A DNA stretch of 38,567 nucleotides. It comes from Acidobacteriota bacterium. GTDB taxonomy: Bacteria > Acidobacteriota > Vicinamibacteria > Vicinamibacterales > JACQTH01. The translations under genes were made by a program, and so were the position numbers. Position 1 is the stretch's first letter, and each line of letters opens with the position of its first letter. This document shows positions 1-8,184 of this stretch, piece by piece. The stretch is taken from the NCBI GenBank assembly GCA_016178075.1, contig JACOUA010000062.1, positions 1 to 38,567 of the forward strand. The letters are read 5' to 3'. The notes beneath the pieces were generated by a model that was given only the letters and a program-made list of their open reading frames with translations, was not told the origin of the DNA and ran no database searches.

Positions 1-569
1 CCGCGCGTGTGGCCGCCCGTGACGTGCGCGGTGAGCGCGATCGGACCGACTCGGATCGTGTCGCCGTCCTTGAACCGGTGGTCGACGCGCACGGCCGGGT
101 AGCCGAGGATCCCGATCCGAATGAGCGCCCTCAACGGCAGGACCATGTCGGGGCCGTCGCCGCCGGAGGCGATGGCGTCCGCGCTCGCTTCGCTGGCCCA
201 CAGCTCGGCACCGGACGCCTGCTGGAGCGCCCCCAGCCCGCCCGCGTGGTCGGGGTGCGGCTCCGAGTTCAGGAGCACTTTGACGTCCTTGGTGTCGAAG
301 CCGAGCTTCGCAATGCTCGCCATGATCATCGACGCGGTGGTGGGATAGCCACCGTCGAGCACGATGTGGCCGTCGGGCCCGGTGATGAGGAAGGCCGCGA
401 CGTCGTTCGCCCCGACGTAGTAGAAGTTGCCGGCGATGCGGAACGGTTCAGCGGGCTCCTGCCCGCCGCGCTTTGTCGCGTTCAGCCACCTGCCGAACAG
501 TACCAGCGCAAGAGCGCTCAGCACTCCCAGCAGGACTACCAGCCAACGTCGCGTGGCAACGCGTTTCAC
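1..569 (-). CDS. Subclass B3-like metallo-beta-lactamase fold hydrolase (partial, C-terminus off window)
   Basis: This gene is not in the ORF track because it has no stop inside the window. Reading the minus strand from GTG at 569 gives 189 open codons. The start GTG overlaps the stop of the upstream permease gene (GTGA), which fixes it. Residues 1-30 form one hydrophobic segment (signal or anchor), followed by an alpha-beta/beta-alpha metallo-hydrolase N-half with the segments DVAAFLITGPDGHIVLDGG, LLNSEPHPDHAGG and HVTGGHTRG. In subclass B3 beta-lactamases the first motif is normally HxHxDH. Here the first His is Glu (EPHPDH), while the later His of GGHT is present. The final zinc ligand (His263 region) lies outside the window. 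The likely role is periplasmic hydrolysis of beta-lactams or lactones. The family fold is clear; the substrate is inferred. It is the last visible gene of a PadR-controlled operon. Confidence 0.88.
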   Translation of the reverse strand, partial: MKRVATRRWLVVLLGVLSALALVLFGRWLNATKRGGQEPAEPFRIAGNFYYVGANDVAAFLITGPDGHIVLDGGYPTTASMIMASIAKLGFDTKDVKVLLNSEPHPDHAGGLGALQQASGAELWASEASADAIASGGDGPDMVLPLRALIRIGILGYPAVRVDHRFKDGDTIRVGPIALTAHVTGGHTR

Positions 570-1951
570 GCGTACCCGAACAGCGGCGGAAACAGCAGGA
601 CGACGAGCGCGGCCCAGATCGAGTACACCGGCAGGTACGCGGTCTGCCACGCCTCGAGCGCGCGGAACGGTGTGCGCCCGCGCAGGAACGCGGCGAAGAG
701 CCACGCCGACCATGCGAGGTTGACCAGCAGGATCAGGTTCTCCCCGAGCGCCGCGACACGGTTCGGGGTGAAGCCGAACTCCGAGATGCGTGAGGCGATG
801 GCGGCAAGCGCCAGGGCGTCGACCACGAGGGCGCTCAGGATCAGCAGCAGCTGCAGGCCGTCAAACAGGTTCGGCGGCGCCTCCGGATCGCGCGCCGACG
901 CGGAATAGAGCACCAGGCCCACCACCAGTGCCAGCAGCAGGTCGAACGCAATCAGCACGTTGCGCTGGATGTCGATCGGGCGGCCGGTCCAGGCCATCGT
1001 CGCCAGGAACACCAGCAAGACGGTAGTGAAGAGCGGCGTGAACAGGCGCGTCAGCACGGGCGCCATGTTCTCGATGACGCTCTGCTTCGCCTCGACCAGC
1101 CACGAGCCGACGATGACCGCACCCGTCGCGCCGCACGGGATGAGCCAGTCCTGGGCGATCCAGTCGGGTTTCAAACCAATGGCCTGAAACATCATCATCG
1201 TGAATGCCGTGAGCACGCCGCCGCCGAGCGCGATGAGCACGTAATAGATGAACAGCTCGCCCGAGAAGCGCACGAAGTCCATGCGGCCGGCGCCCTCGAA
1301 CCAGCGGCCGCGCACGTAGGCGATGCCGACAACCAGCGACAGCGCGATCGGGAGGTGCATCGCACTCAGCGCCTCGGTGTCGCTGACAACCTGCTGAGGA
1401 CGTCGGGTGAACGGAAAGGTGTTGACGACGGCAGCGGCGGCGATGAACGGGACCGCCAGCCATACGCAGTGGCGCGGATCCATCCGGCGCTTCCAGACGA
1501 AATACCCCGTGAGGAACGGCAGCACGAAGAGGCTCGCGTTGCGCGCATAGAAGGCCGCGTCGCCGTCTGGCTTCAGGCCGAAGAGCACGGGAATCTTGAT
1601 TGCGAGCGCCGCGGCAGCGGCCAGCGCAAACACGACGAGCGTTTCGGTACGGGTGGCCGTCCCGGGCGCTGCGTCGCCTTCGGGAGCGATGACGAGCTGC
1701 TTCCACAGCCGCTCGGAGTGCTCGCGCGCGAACTCGCGCGAGAGGGCGTCCAGGCTGCCCATGCGCTTGACGGCGACCAGGAACGCCTCATCCTCCGCGA
1801 GCCCCGCCTGGGTGAGGACACCCACCTGGTCGCGCAGATGCGTTTCGAGCTCCTCGACGTCAGGCCCGTTGAAGGCGCGGCGCTGGCGGAGGTAGGCGCG
1901 CCACTGGCCGATCTGCTCTTCGAGCAGCGCGTGGCCGGGTCCGGCGCTCAT
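566..1951 (-). CDS. Permease-prefix-domain (HAAS-like) polytopic membrane protein, DUF4153-like
   Basis: The protein has 461 residues from the ATG at 1951, which overlaps the PadR stop (ATGA). The longer ORF in the track (to 2092) would run deep into padR and is not used. Residues 1-85 form a helical soluble domain of the permease prefix type (LLEEQIGQWRAYL, VEELETHLRDQV, EDEAFLVAVKRMG). This type is common in acidobacterial proteins co-encoded with PadR. From about residue 105 there are some ten hydrophobic helices to the C-terminus, with Trp-rich loops and no ABC or kinase motif. The fold resembles DUF4153 membrane proteins. Tight overlap on both sides (padR upstream, metallo-hydrolase downstream) indicates one transcript and coupled translation. 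The function is unknown; a membrane stress sensor or export partner is a guess. Confidence 0.85.
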   Translation of the reverse strand: MSAGPGHALLEEQIGQWRAYLRQRRAFNGPDVEELETHLRDQVGVLTQAGLAEDEAFLVAVKRMGSLDALSREFAREHSERLWKQLVIAPEGDAAPGTATRTETLVVFALAAAAALAIKIPVLFGLKPDGDAAFYARNASLFVLPFLTGYFVWKRRMDPRHCVWLAVPFIAAAAVVNTFPFTRRPQQVVSDTEALSAMHLPIALSLVVGIAYVRGRWFEGAGRMDFVRFSGELFIYYVLIALGGGVLTAFTMMMFQAIGLKPDWIAQDWLIPCGATGAVIVGSWLVEAKQSVIENMAPVLTRLFTPLFTTVLLVFLATMAWTGRPIDIQRNVLIAFDLLLALVVGLVLYSASARDPEAPPNLFDGLQLLLILSALVVDALALAAIASRISEFGFTPNRVAALGENLILLVNLAWSAWLFAAFLRGRTPFRALEAWQTAYLPVYSIWAALVVLLFPPLFGYA

Positions 1952-2286
1952 GCGCGGCAGGCCTTCATCCAGATGCGGTGCAGCGTCTCGTCGACGATCT
2001 GCCACCGTTTCCGCTCGGTCTCGAGCTCGGTGCGCCCTTCGTTCGTCAGGCGGTAGTACTTCCGGCGCCGGCCGCTCTCCGACGATCGCCACTTCGACGC
2101 GACGAGGCCGTGGTGCTCCAGCCGGTGCAGCACCGGATACAGCATGCCGTCGGTCCAGTGCACGTGCCCGCCGGACAGCTCGCTGACGCGTTTGATGATG
2201 GCGTAGCCGTAGCTCTCACCCTCGGCGAGGATGGCGAGCACGAGCGGCGTCGTGGAGGCGGCGACGAGATCTTTTCCGAGGTCCAT
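1948..2286 (-). CDS. PadR family transcriptional regulator
   Basis: The 112-residue protein is a complete winged-helix PadR regulator. It has the N-terminal helix, the family motif ESYGYAIIKRV (recognition of the helix-turn-helix start), the DGMLYPVLHRLEHHGLV wing helix, the KYYRLTNEGR wing strand and a C-terminal dimerisation helix rich in Glu, Arg and Trp. PadR proteins usually repress their own operon and release DNA on binding a phenolic or drug-like ligand. Here padR is the first gene of an operon with a membrane protein and a metallo-beta-lactamase-like enzyme, so the inducer may be a toxic small molecule (inference). An inverted repeat inside its own promoter (2298-2318) is the probable operator. 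The start codon lies about 9 bases after the -10 box with no Shine-Dalgarno sequence. Confidence 0.95.
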   Translation of the reverse strand: MDLGKDLVAASTTPLVLAILAEGESYGYAIIKRVSELSGGHVHWTDGMLYPVLHRLEHHGLVASKWRSSESGRRRKYYRLTNEGRTELETERKRWQIVDETLHRIWMKACRA

Positions 2287-2294
2287 ACCGAGGT

Positions 2295-2324
2295 CTTATA
2301 CATTGGACTTCTATGTATTGTCAA
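2295..2324 (-). promoter_or_regulatory. padR promoter with embedded inverted-repeat operator
   Basis: On the minus strand TTGACA (2324-2319) is followed after 18 bases by TATAAG (2300-2295), a near-consensus sigma-70 type promoter. Between and partly overlapping these boxes is a perfect inverted repeat ATACAT-N9-ATGTAT (2298-2318). This resembles PadR operators and would block the promoter when occupied. The expected transcription start falls within a few bases of the ATG at 2286, so the message may be leaderless or nearly so. Boxes and palindrome are seen directly; autoregulation is inferred. Confidence 0.75.
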
Positions 2325-2393
2325 CTGTGCCGCGTCAGAAACGGCTGCACGCGGAACGAAACTCACAGCGCCAGCCGTTTGCACGATCGAACT

Positions 2394-2633
2394 TCAACGC
2401 CTGCGCTTCGCTCGCACCTTGACCCACGACGCATGGTCGTTGGGGACGTCGATCGCCTTATGCAGCCTTACCCGTGCGCAGGAACGCCATATGGCCTGTT
2501 CGAGTTCGTCCTTTCGCAGCTTCTTCGCGGCGGGGATGCCGATGCGCTCGGCGAAGTTCTTCAATTGCTCGAGAGACCAATAGCCGTTCTCGAAGTCGCG
2601 CAGCGTCATCGTCGGAGAGAGGGCGTCCGCCAT
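2394..2633 (-). pseudogene. SAP-domain protein gene with frameshift and internal deletion
   Basis: The 79-codon ORF begins like acidobacterial SAP-domain proteins (TLRDFENGYWSLEQLKNFAERIG, then KLRKDELEQAI). The usual continuation, AFLRTGKAA, is present but in another frame: one base appears lost at GCCATATGGCG. It then hits a stop almost at once. The ORF instead runs into KAIDVPNDHASWVKVRAKRR, which resembles the normal C-terminal tail of the same family (usually around 190-200 residues). The middle of the gene, roughly 120 residues, therefore seems deleted. The SAP module normally binds nucleic acid. The alternative is a short functional SAP protein with a novel tail, but the recognisable out-of-frame AFLRTG piece argues for decay. 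Confidence 0.65.
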
Positions 2634-2665
2634 GTTGTGTTAGTTACAGGTACTTTGGCGCGCGA

Positions 2666-3268
2666 TTACTGTGCGGCTTTCGCTCGTTGGTAGTGGCGAC
2701 GCGCCTTCATACGGTTCCCACAGACACTCATGTCGCACCAGCGTCGGCTGCGGTTCCGGCTTTCGTCGACGAACAGCCAGGTGCAATCGGCGGAGGCGCA
2801 CTGGCGAATTCGACCCACGCGATCGCTGGCGAGCAGCTCTGCCGCGCTGGCGAGGACGGCAAAAAGAGCCTGCTGCAGCCCGTCGACTGCACTCGTCCAT
2901 GCCGTTTCGATCCTGTCGGCGCTCTTGTGCACACGCAGCCGTCCGGGCGCTTGTGCCATGGCTGAGTTCAACTCGGACAGACGCCGGGATGACACCGGAC
3001 GACCATGTGCGATGCCGGCGAAGATCGAGAACAGGAGGTCACGGATCGCCGTGCCCTTGGCCAGAGCAGCCGCGGCCTTCCGAGGATTGCGGTTGTAGTG
3101 CGCGGCTACGCGGTCGTGATCGGCCGAGGAGAGCAGCCCGGCTTCTTTCGCCCATTGCAGCAGGTCGGCGATCGCGTGCAGCTCCTCACCTTTGTCCTCG
3201 GCGCGCACGTTGTGGACGGTATTGGCGAACTCGAGGCAGAGGGCCCCGGCGATGAACTCAAACCGCAT
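2666..3268 (-). CDS. CGNR zinc-finger transcriptional regulator with ABATE domain
   Basis: The protein has 200 residues. The N-terminal part (about 1-150) begins FIAGALCLEFANTVHN, typical of the ABATE stress-response/ligand domain. The C-terminus carries the CGNR zinc finger: CASADCTWLFVDESRNRSRRWCDMSVCGNR, with four Cys and the SVCGNR signature, followed by a basic helix. The length is normal for the family and no scar is visible. Such proteins are one-component DNA-binding regulators. It stands between two broken genes, transcribed in the same direction, with no obvious operon partner, so its target is unknown. The start ATG at 3268 is the only reasonable one, giving the family's usual N-terminus. 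Confidence 0.9.
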   Translation of the reverse strand: MRFEFIAGALCLEFANTVHNVRAEDKGEELHAIADLLQWAKEAGLLSSADHDRVAAHYNRNPRKAAAALAKGTAIRDLLFSIFAGIAHGRPVSSRRLSELNSAMAQAPGRLRVHKSADRIETAWTSAVDGLQQALFAVLASAAELLASDRVGRIRQCASADCTWLFVDESRNRSRRWCDMSVCGNRMKARRHYQRAKAAQ

Positions 3269-3335
3269 GCAGCGATCCTAACCATCTATATCTGATTTGA
3301 GAGGAATTGCCTCGACATGTCCGACTGGCTCGTCA

Positions 3336-4285
3336 TTACCGAGGCGGCAGACTCACGAACGCTTGATGCTGCGATTCGATCTGTTCCGGCGTTGCAGCGC
3401 CTGACAGAATCACAATCCGGGATGTCCTGGGTTCTGCGGATGGTCGAGAATCGCGATCGTGACCGGCTCTTGCGCGACGGTGCCGGTGAGCATCATCCAG
3501 CGCGCTCGCGTTCCCCAGACGTCGTCGCCGACGTTCCCTTCGCTGCTGCGGTAAAGCCCCGTGACGCCGGTGTTGTCCAGTTTGGGCACCGTCGTGGCAT
3601 GGCCGCTGGCGTCGGTGAAGACTTGCGGCTCGTTGGACGGCTGTTCCAGCGATCGTGCGACGCGAATGCCGAAGGCTCCCTCCTTGGTGTCGTTGAAGAC
3701 GACGCGCTTGGCGCGCGCGGTCCAGCGCGTGACCCGGTCCACGGTGCGTGAGTCGGCGGTCCCGCGGAAGACAAACCGCGTCTCCTCGTCCAGGATCGTG
3801 GAGCCGTCTGGCATGACCCAATCGGCCGTCACCGCCAGCTCGCCGCGATCGGCGCCATTGAGCGTCTTGGTAATCGCCCTGTGACGAATCGTTCCCTTTT
3901 GGGGAACTTCGTCGCGCGGCGTCGCATCCGAGTATCCCCAGAAGTCGATCCCGTTCACGTCGCCGTACGTGAACCACGCGCCGACCTGATGCGTATGATC
4001 CGCTCGCTCGCCGGGACGCGGCTCGAGTGGAAATCCCCGGGTGACGATGGTCCCTCGTGCCGTGCGGAGCGGAAAGAGGACGGGCTTCTTGATCGTCGCC
4101 GGGTAGATATAGGACGTGAACGGCTGTCCGCCGACGATGACGTCGACGCGGCGCGCATCGTCTCTGCGCACCACCGTGACGCTCGATTCGCGATTCGTTC
4201 GTGCAGGCGATTTCAGCGACGCGGTTCCGGTTGCAACCGCGGCGCCGAGTACGACCAGAGCGGGGATCGTCAGTCGATTGAACAT
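3336..4285 (-). pseudogene. PmoA-family (DUF6807-like) secreted protein gene with internal out-of-frame deletion
   Basis: From ATG 4285 the reading frame codes a signal peptide (FNRLTIPALVVLGAAVATG). It then runs as a typical PmoA-family beta-sandwich: GGQPFTSYIYPA, HTHQVGAWFTYGDVNGIDFW and AILDHPQNPGHP, ending at a stop at 3410. The normal family tail continues in another frame (ORF ending 3336): IVILSGAATPEQIESQHQAF. About 40 residues that should separate these segments (the TYWHARGYGLFAANPLG-like stretch) are missing and the frame is shifted. The family is named after methane oxygenase but in soil bacteria is usually a secreted protein beside sugar dehydrogenases and ThuA. The truncated product might still fold, but a deletion is the simplest reading. 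An upstream in-frame codon at 4345 is less likely because it precedes the signal peptide. Confidence 0.75.
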
Positions 4286-4558
4286 ACACACACCCACTGC
4301 TTTCTGCGCCGCTGCCGCAAGTAGCGCGAGACGGACGCGCCACACTTCCTGCGCCCGGCCACCGGGTCAAAACGACCGGGCGTCGCTCAGATTATGTCCT
4401 GATAGGCGCGAAACATCCCGCGGAAACTTCAGGACGCGAACCGGATCGGCCGACTCCGCGCGAATGCGCGGCAGGCGCGAAGTGTCCTGTCCGTGGACTT
4501 CGAGCGGGATTCGGATGCCGTGCTCGGTCGCAAACACGCGCCCAGTTCCATACGATAG
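4286..4558. other. Intergenic stretch without recognisable gene
   Basis: This interval lies between two head-to-head relics (PmoA on minus, ThuA on plus). Small ORFs on both strands exist, for example a 72-codon minus ORF at 4367-4585. None shows a family signature I recognise. It may hold decayed remains of the 5' part of the ThuA gene. Confidence 0.4.
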
Positions 4559-4841
4559 CGGACGTTCAAGCCGGACTGGAAGCACTACGACGTCGTCGTG
4601 CTGAACTACAACACCGGGATCGGCGGCGATTCTCCGCAGTGGCTGCCGGAAATCAAGACGTCGTTTCAGCGGTACGTGTCAGTGGGTGGCGGTCTCGTCT
4701 CGGTACATGCCGCCGATAACGCGTTACGCGAACTGGCCGGAGTTCAACGAGATGATTGGCGTTGGCGGCTGGGGCGATCGAGACCAACGACACGGTGCCA
4801 TCGTCGTTGTTCGGCAGTCAATGAAGGCGAGGACGCCGTGA
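4559..4841 (+). pseudogene. ThuA-domain fragment, frameshifted
   Basis: The first frame (from a stop at 4556) codes TFKPDWKHYDVVVLNYN, then GIGGDSP and GGGLVSVHAADNA, the glutamine-amidotransferase-like core of ThuA proteins. After ADNALR a one-base insertion moves the homology to another frame: NWPEFNEMIGVGGWGDRDQRHGA, ending at TGA 4839-4841. Both the N-terminal third and the C-terminal half of the roughly 280-residue family are missing. ThuA proteins act on sugars such as trehalose and often sit near PmoA-family and Gfo/Idh/MocA genes, so this and the PmoA relic probably come from one lost sugar-use locus (inference). Confidence 0.8.
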
Positions 4842-5048
4842 GCCGAGCAGACAGTGTGCGCCGCTTGACACCCTTATTCAGACGATGACATCGTCGTCGG
4901 TTTACAGGTGCCGATCGATGACGCCGCTGTGCCATGCCTGCCGCTACGCGACCATCGTCAGAGGCGCCTACACAGAGAGAACACCATCGACTCTGTGCTC
5001 GAGCGATCTCGCGCCAAAGCACCGGTTTGTGCTCGCAAACGAGGACTT

Positions 5049-5552
5049 GTGAAGCTGCTCGTCATCTCGGGTTCGATGGGAACCGGGAAGACCACCATCA
5101 TGGCGGAAGCCTCGGACATCCTGTCGGCTCAGGGTGTCGAGCACGCCGCGATCGACGTGGACTCTCTCGGGACTGCTCACCTTCCGCGCGAGCTGTCGGA
5201 CGATCTGACGTGCCGCAACCTAGCGTCGGTCTGGGGAAACTATGCGGCGGTCGGCGTGAAGCGGCTGCTACTCGCCTGCGCCATCGAGGACGGGGCAGAG
5301 CTCGACCGACTCTATCGAACCCTTCAGATTGCCGAGGGCGTCGTCTGTCGGCTAAGGGCCGGAGTCCAGACTATGGAGCAACGTATTCGCGTACGCGAAC
5401 CGGGTATGCTTCAGGAACAGCTCGTGAGGCGAGCGGTTGAATTGGAAGCGGTGCTGGACCGGACGCACGTCGAAGACTTCTCGATCGCCAATGATGACCG
5501 CCCGGTCACAGACGTGGCGCACGAACTGCTTAGGCGCGCTGGATGGTTGTAG
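5049..5552 (+). CDS. P-loop NTPase / small-molecule kinase-like protein
   Basis: The protein has 167 residues from GTG 5049, chosen because the Walker A follows at once (KLLVISGSMGTGKTT, residues 2-17). The longer track ORF adds an unrelated 47-residue N-terminus. Later comes an Asp-rich strand (HAAIDVDSLG), as in adenylate- or shikimate-type kinases that bind a small acceptor. A hydrophobic strand (RLLLACAIED) and an LRAG..TMEQRIRVREPG segment follow, the latter resembling the Arg-containing lid and Q-R loop of this group. The C-terminus (THVEDFSIANDDRP..DVAHELLRRAGW) is the usual closing strand and helix. The substrate cannot be named. It ends 4 bases before recQ, but a functional link is doubtful. 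No scar is visible. Confidence 0.75.
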   Translation: MKLLVISGSMGTGKTTIMAEASDILSAQGVEHAAIDVDSLGTAHLPRELSDDLTCRNLASVWGNYAAVGVKRLLLACAIEDGAELDRLYRTLQIAEGVVCRLRAGVQTMEQRIRVREPGMLQEQLVRRAVELEAVLDRTHVEDFSIANDDRPVTDVAHELLRRAGWL

Positions 5553-5556
5553 CCCA

Positions 5557-7521
5557 ATGGTCGATCTGATTGCGCCGCTCCATCGCCATTTCGGCCACAC
5601 GGCGTTTCGCCCGGGCCAGGAGGATCTCGTCCGCGCGGTGCTGGACGGGCGCGACGTGCTCGCGGTCATGCCGACCGGATCGGGCAAGTCGCTCGGATTC
5701 CAATTGCCCGCTCTCCTGCTGCCGGGCACCACGCTGGTAGTTTCCCCGCTGATCTCCCTGATGAAAGACCAGGTGGACGAGCTGAATCGACGTGGCATCC
5801 GCGCGGCGGCGCTGCATTCGATGCTGTCGGGTGATGCTCGGCGCGAGATTCTGAGCTCCGCGCGGTCCGGCGACGTCCGCCTGCTGTACGTCGCGCCCGA
5901 GCGGTTCGCGTCGGATCACTTCGTTCGGACGCTCCGCGATCTCCCTGTCGCGAGATTCGTCGTCGACGAAGCGCATTGTGTGTCGGCATGGGGACACGAC
6001 TTCAGACCCGACTACCGCCGGCTGCGGCAGGCGGCCGCCGAGTGCCGTCGGAGCGACGCCCACCCGGGCCGGCCGCCCATCGCGGCCTTCACCGCGACGG
6101 CCACGCCAGAAGTCCGCGACGACATCGTCGACCTTCTCGGCCTGGCCGAGCCACAAGTCATCGTGGCGGGGTTCGATCGGCCCAACATCGAGCTGCGCGT
6201 ACGTCCCGTGACCGGCGAGTTGGAAAAGCGACAGCTTGTCACTGAACTCGTCGGTCATAAGCGAGCGCTCGTGTACGCGGCGACCCGCCGGAACGCAGAG
6301 TCGGCGGCAGAGGCGCTGCAAACCGCGGGTCACCAGGCCGCGGCGTATCACGCCGGCCTGGGCGATGCGGACCGAACCCGCGTGCAGGACCACTTCGCGT
6401 CCGGCGCATTGCTCGTCGTCTGCGCGACCAATGCGTTCGGCATGGGGATCGATCGCCCGGACGTCGAGGCGGTGGTGCACATCGATATCCCAGGATCGCT
6501 CGAGGCGTACTATCAGGAGATTGGCCGTGCGGGGAGGGACGCACGCCCGGCAATCGCGACGCTGCTCTGGAACTATGCCGACGTGAAGACACGCGAGTTT
6601 CTGATCAATCACGGGCGCGACGAGTCACCGGCGCGTCCAGGCGTGCCTCTCGATCCGGCCGAAGCCGCGCGTCGGAAGGAGCTCGAGCACAAGAAGCTTC
6701 GGCGCATGGTGGCGTACGCAGACAGCGCCGGCTGTCTGAGGGCAACGATTCTGCGATACTTCGGCGATCCTGCGGCACGAGAGCCGTGCGGGGCGTGTGG
6801 GAATTGCGATCGCCGCGCGCCGCTCGATGCCGACACGCGACTCCTGGTTCGGAAGATCCTGTCGGGCATCGCGAGAGGCGGCGAGCGGTACGGCCGGCGC
6901 AGAATCGCCGCGATGCTCATCGGCAACGTCGACGATCTGCCCGAGCCGCTGACGCGATTGTCCACGACCGGCCTGTTGCGGAACGAACAACCCCGGACGA
7001 TCGAGCGGTGGATCGACGCGGCGTGTGGGGCCGGGTTGATTGGTGTGTCAGAGGACCAGTATCGGACGCTCGGCTTGACACCGCTCGGCCGGGACGTGAT
7101 GGCCGGTCGCGTCGAGGATGTCAGGATGGCCGTGCCGCTGGTCCGTCAACCGTTCTCGCGCCGACATGCCTCGGGGCAACTCCGTGTGAGGCGGCGCGGC
7201 GCCGATCGGCCTGAACGCGGATACGGGCGCGTGGGATCAACCGAGGCGCCGGGAGTGGACGAGGAAGGCGGCGCGGCCAAGCCGCTCGAATCGGTCGTCG
7301 CGACGCTGCGCGCCTGGCGGCTCGAAGAGGCGCGCAAGCGGGCGATCGCCCCGTTCGTCATCCTGCACGATCGAACGCTCGTTGCCATTGCGACCACGCT
7401 GCCGCGCTCGTCCGCGGAGTTGCACGCCGTGCCTGGCATCGGACCTGCGAAGCTCGCGGCGTACGGCGACGCGATCCTGGCCGTGATTGAATCGATCGTC
7501 GCTTCCGTCAACACCCGATGA
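5557..7521 (+). CDS. recQ: ATP-dependent DNA helicase RecQ
   Basis: The protein has 654 residues. The start ATG 5557 follows the previous stop by 4 bases; the track ORF begins 40 codons too early inside the upstream gene. It has a Walker A (MPTGSGKS, about residue 35), an aromatic-rich loop and a DEAH box (VDEAHCVSAWGHDFRPDY, about 137). Helicase C motifs follow (ATNAFGMGIDRPDV, QEIGRAGRD). A zinc-binding Cys cluster (CLRATILRYFG..CGACGNC, about 390-420), a winged-helix RQC region and a C-terminal HRDC domain (FVILHDRTL..VPGIGPAKLAAYG) complete the canonical RecQ layout at normal length. It unwinds DNA 3' to 5' in recombination and repair. Between RQC and HRDC there is a basic, low-complexity linker of about 50 residues. 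Given the many deletion scars nearby, its repair role is of interest, but no causal link is shown. Confidence 0.96.
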   Translation: MVDLIAPLHRHFGHTAFRPGQEDLVRAVLDGRDVLAVMPTGSGKSLGFQLPALLLPGTTLVVSPLISLMKDQVDELNRRGIRAAALHSMLSGDARREILSSARSGDVRLLYVAPERFASDHFVRTLRDLPVARFVVDEAHCVSAWGHDFRPDYRRLRQAAAECRRSDAHPGRPPIAAFTATATPEVRDDIVDLLGLAEPQVIVAGFDRPNIELRVRPVTGELEKRQLVTELVGHKRALVYAATRRNAESAAEALQTAGHQAAAYHAGLGDADRTRVQDHFASGALLVVCATNAFGMGIDRPDVEAVVHIDIPGSLEAYYQEIGRAGRDARPAIATLLWNYADVKTREFLINHGRDESPARPGVPLDPAEAARRKELEHKKLRRMVAYADSAGCLRATILRYFGDPAAREPCGACGNCDRRAPLDADTRLLVRKILSGIARGGERYGRRRIAAMLIGNVDDLPEPLTRLSTTGLLRNEQPRTIERWIDAACGAGLIGVSEDQYRTLGLTPLGRDVMAGRVEDVRMAVPLVRQPFSRRHASGQLRVRRRGADRPERGYGRVGSTEAPGVDEEGGAAKPLESVVATLRAWRLEEARKRAIAPFVILHDRTLVAIATTLPRSSAELHAVPGIGPAKLAAYGDAILAVIESIVASVNTR

Positions 7522-7752
7522 AGGTGCGCGCGTTCCTGGTCGGCCTGAGGGCGCCGGGCGTCGCCTGATCGTGCTGTCCAGCTCACTCAATCGTGCAGCA
7601 CTGGCAGGCGGAATTCGCCAGACGCTAAGGACCCGGATGCCGGACGAGCGACACTGCCACAGGTCCATTCTGAAGCGCGTCCTCCGTACGCAGGGCGCGC
7701 GATTCGCCTGAGTCTTGCACCTCTCATACTGCTTCGAACGCGGGAGGCCACG

Positions 7753-8184
7753 ATGATCGCGGGTGCAGCAACTCTTCTTTTGGTAGCCGCCGCCTCACAG
7801 CAGGCCGCGCCGACCGACGATGTCCGCGAGCTGACCAGGCTGGAAGCGGTCTGGAACGACGCCCACGAGCGCGCCGAAGCGGAGGCGCTCGAGCGACTCT
7901 GGTCGGACGACCTCGAGGTTGCGGTGCCGAAGATGGCGCTAATGAACAAATCGGACGCGCTGAGGTTCTTCCGCGTCGGGCGAATGAAGTTCCAGCGGTA
8001 TCAGACGTCGGACGTCCGCGTGCGCCTCTACGGCGACGCGGCGGTTGTGACCGGCCGCCTGCGCAGGCAGCGGGTCGTCAACGGGCGGCAGTTGGATGAC
8101 GATTGGCGGTTCACCAAGACGTACGTGCGGCGGTCAGGGCACTGGCAGGTCGTCGCCTATCACGCGTCGGAAAGCGCGCCGTAA
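7753..8184 (+). CDS. Secreted NTF2-like (SnoaL/DUF4440) protein
   Basis: The protein has 143 residues. The N-terminus is a short Sec signal (MIAGAATLLLVAAASQQAA). The mature part is one NTF2-like cone fold: a first helix with ELTRLEAVWNDAHERAEAEALERLW, a strand region DDLEVAVPKM, and closing strands VRLYGDAAVVTGRLRRQR and WRFTKTYVRRSGHWQVVAYH. This order matches the DUF4440 group, whose members bind small ligands or serve as accessory domains. No catalytic set can be claimed. A GGGAGG-like ribosome site precedes the ATG. It is a single gene; the roughly 230 bases before it, after recQ, hold nothing recognised. Confidence 0.85.
   Translation: MIAGAATLLLVAAASQQAAPTDDVRELTRLEAVWNDAHERAEAEALERLWSDDLEVAVPKMALMNKSDALRFFRVGRMKFQRYQTSDVRVRLYGDAAVVTGRLRRQRVVNGRQLDDDWRFTKTYVRRSGHWQVVAYHASESAP

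Noticed and set aside
9-908. 299-codon plus-strand ORF at the window start
   Set aside because: It lies antisense to the metallo-hydrolase and permease genes, is Arg-rich and has no family signature; the minus-strand reading shows clear motifs.
4866-4871. TTGACA as promoter of the P-loop gene
   Set aside because: No -10 box at a suitable distance and the start codon is about 180 bases away.
7522-7752. Possible tRNA or small RNA between recQ and the NTF2-like gene
   Set aside because: No T-loop signature or cloverleaf could be found by eye.
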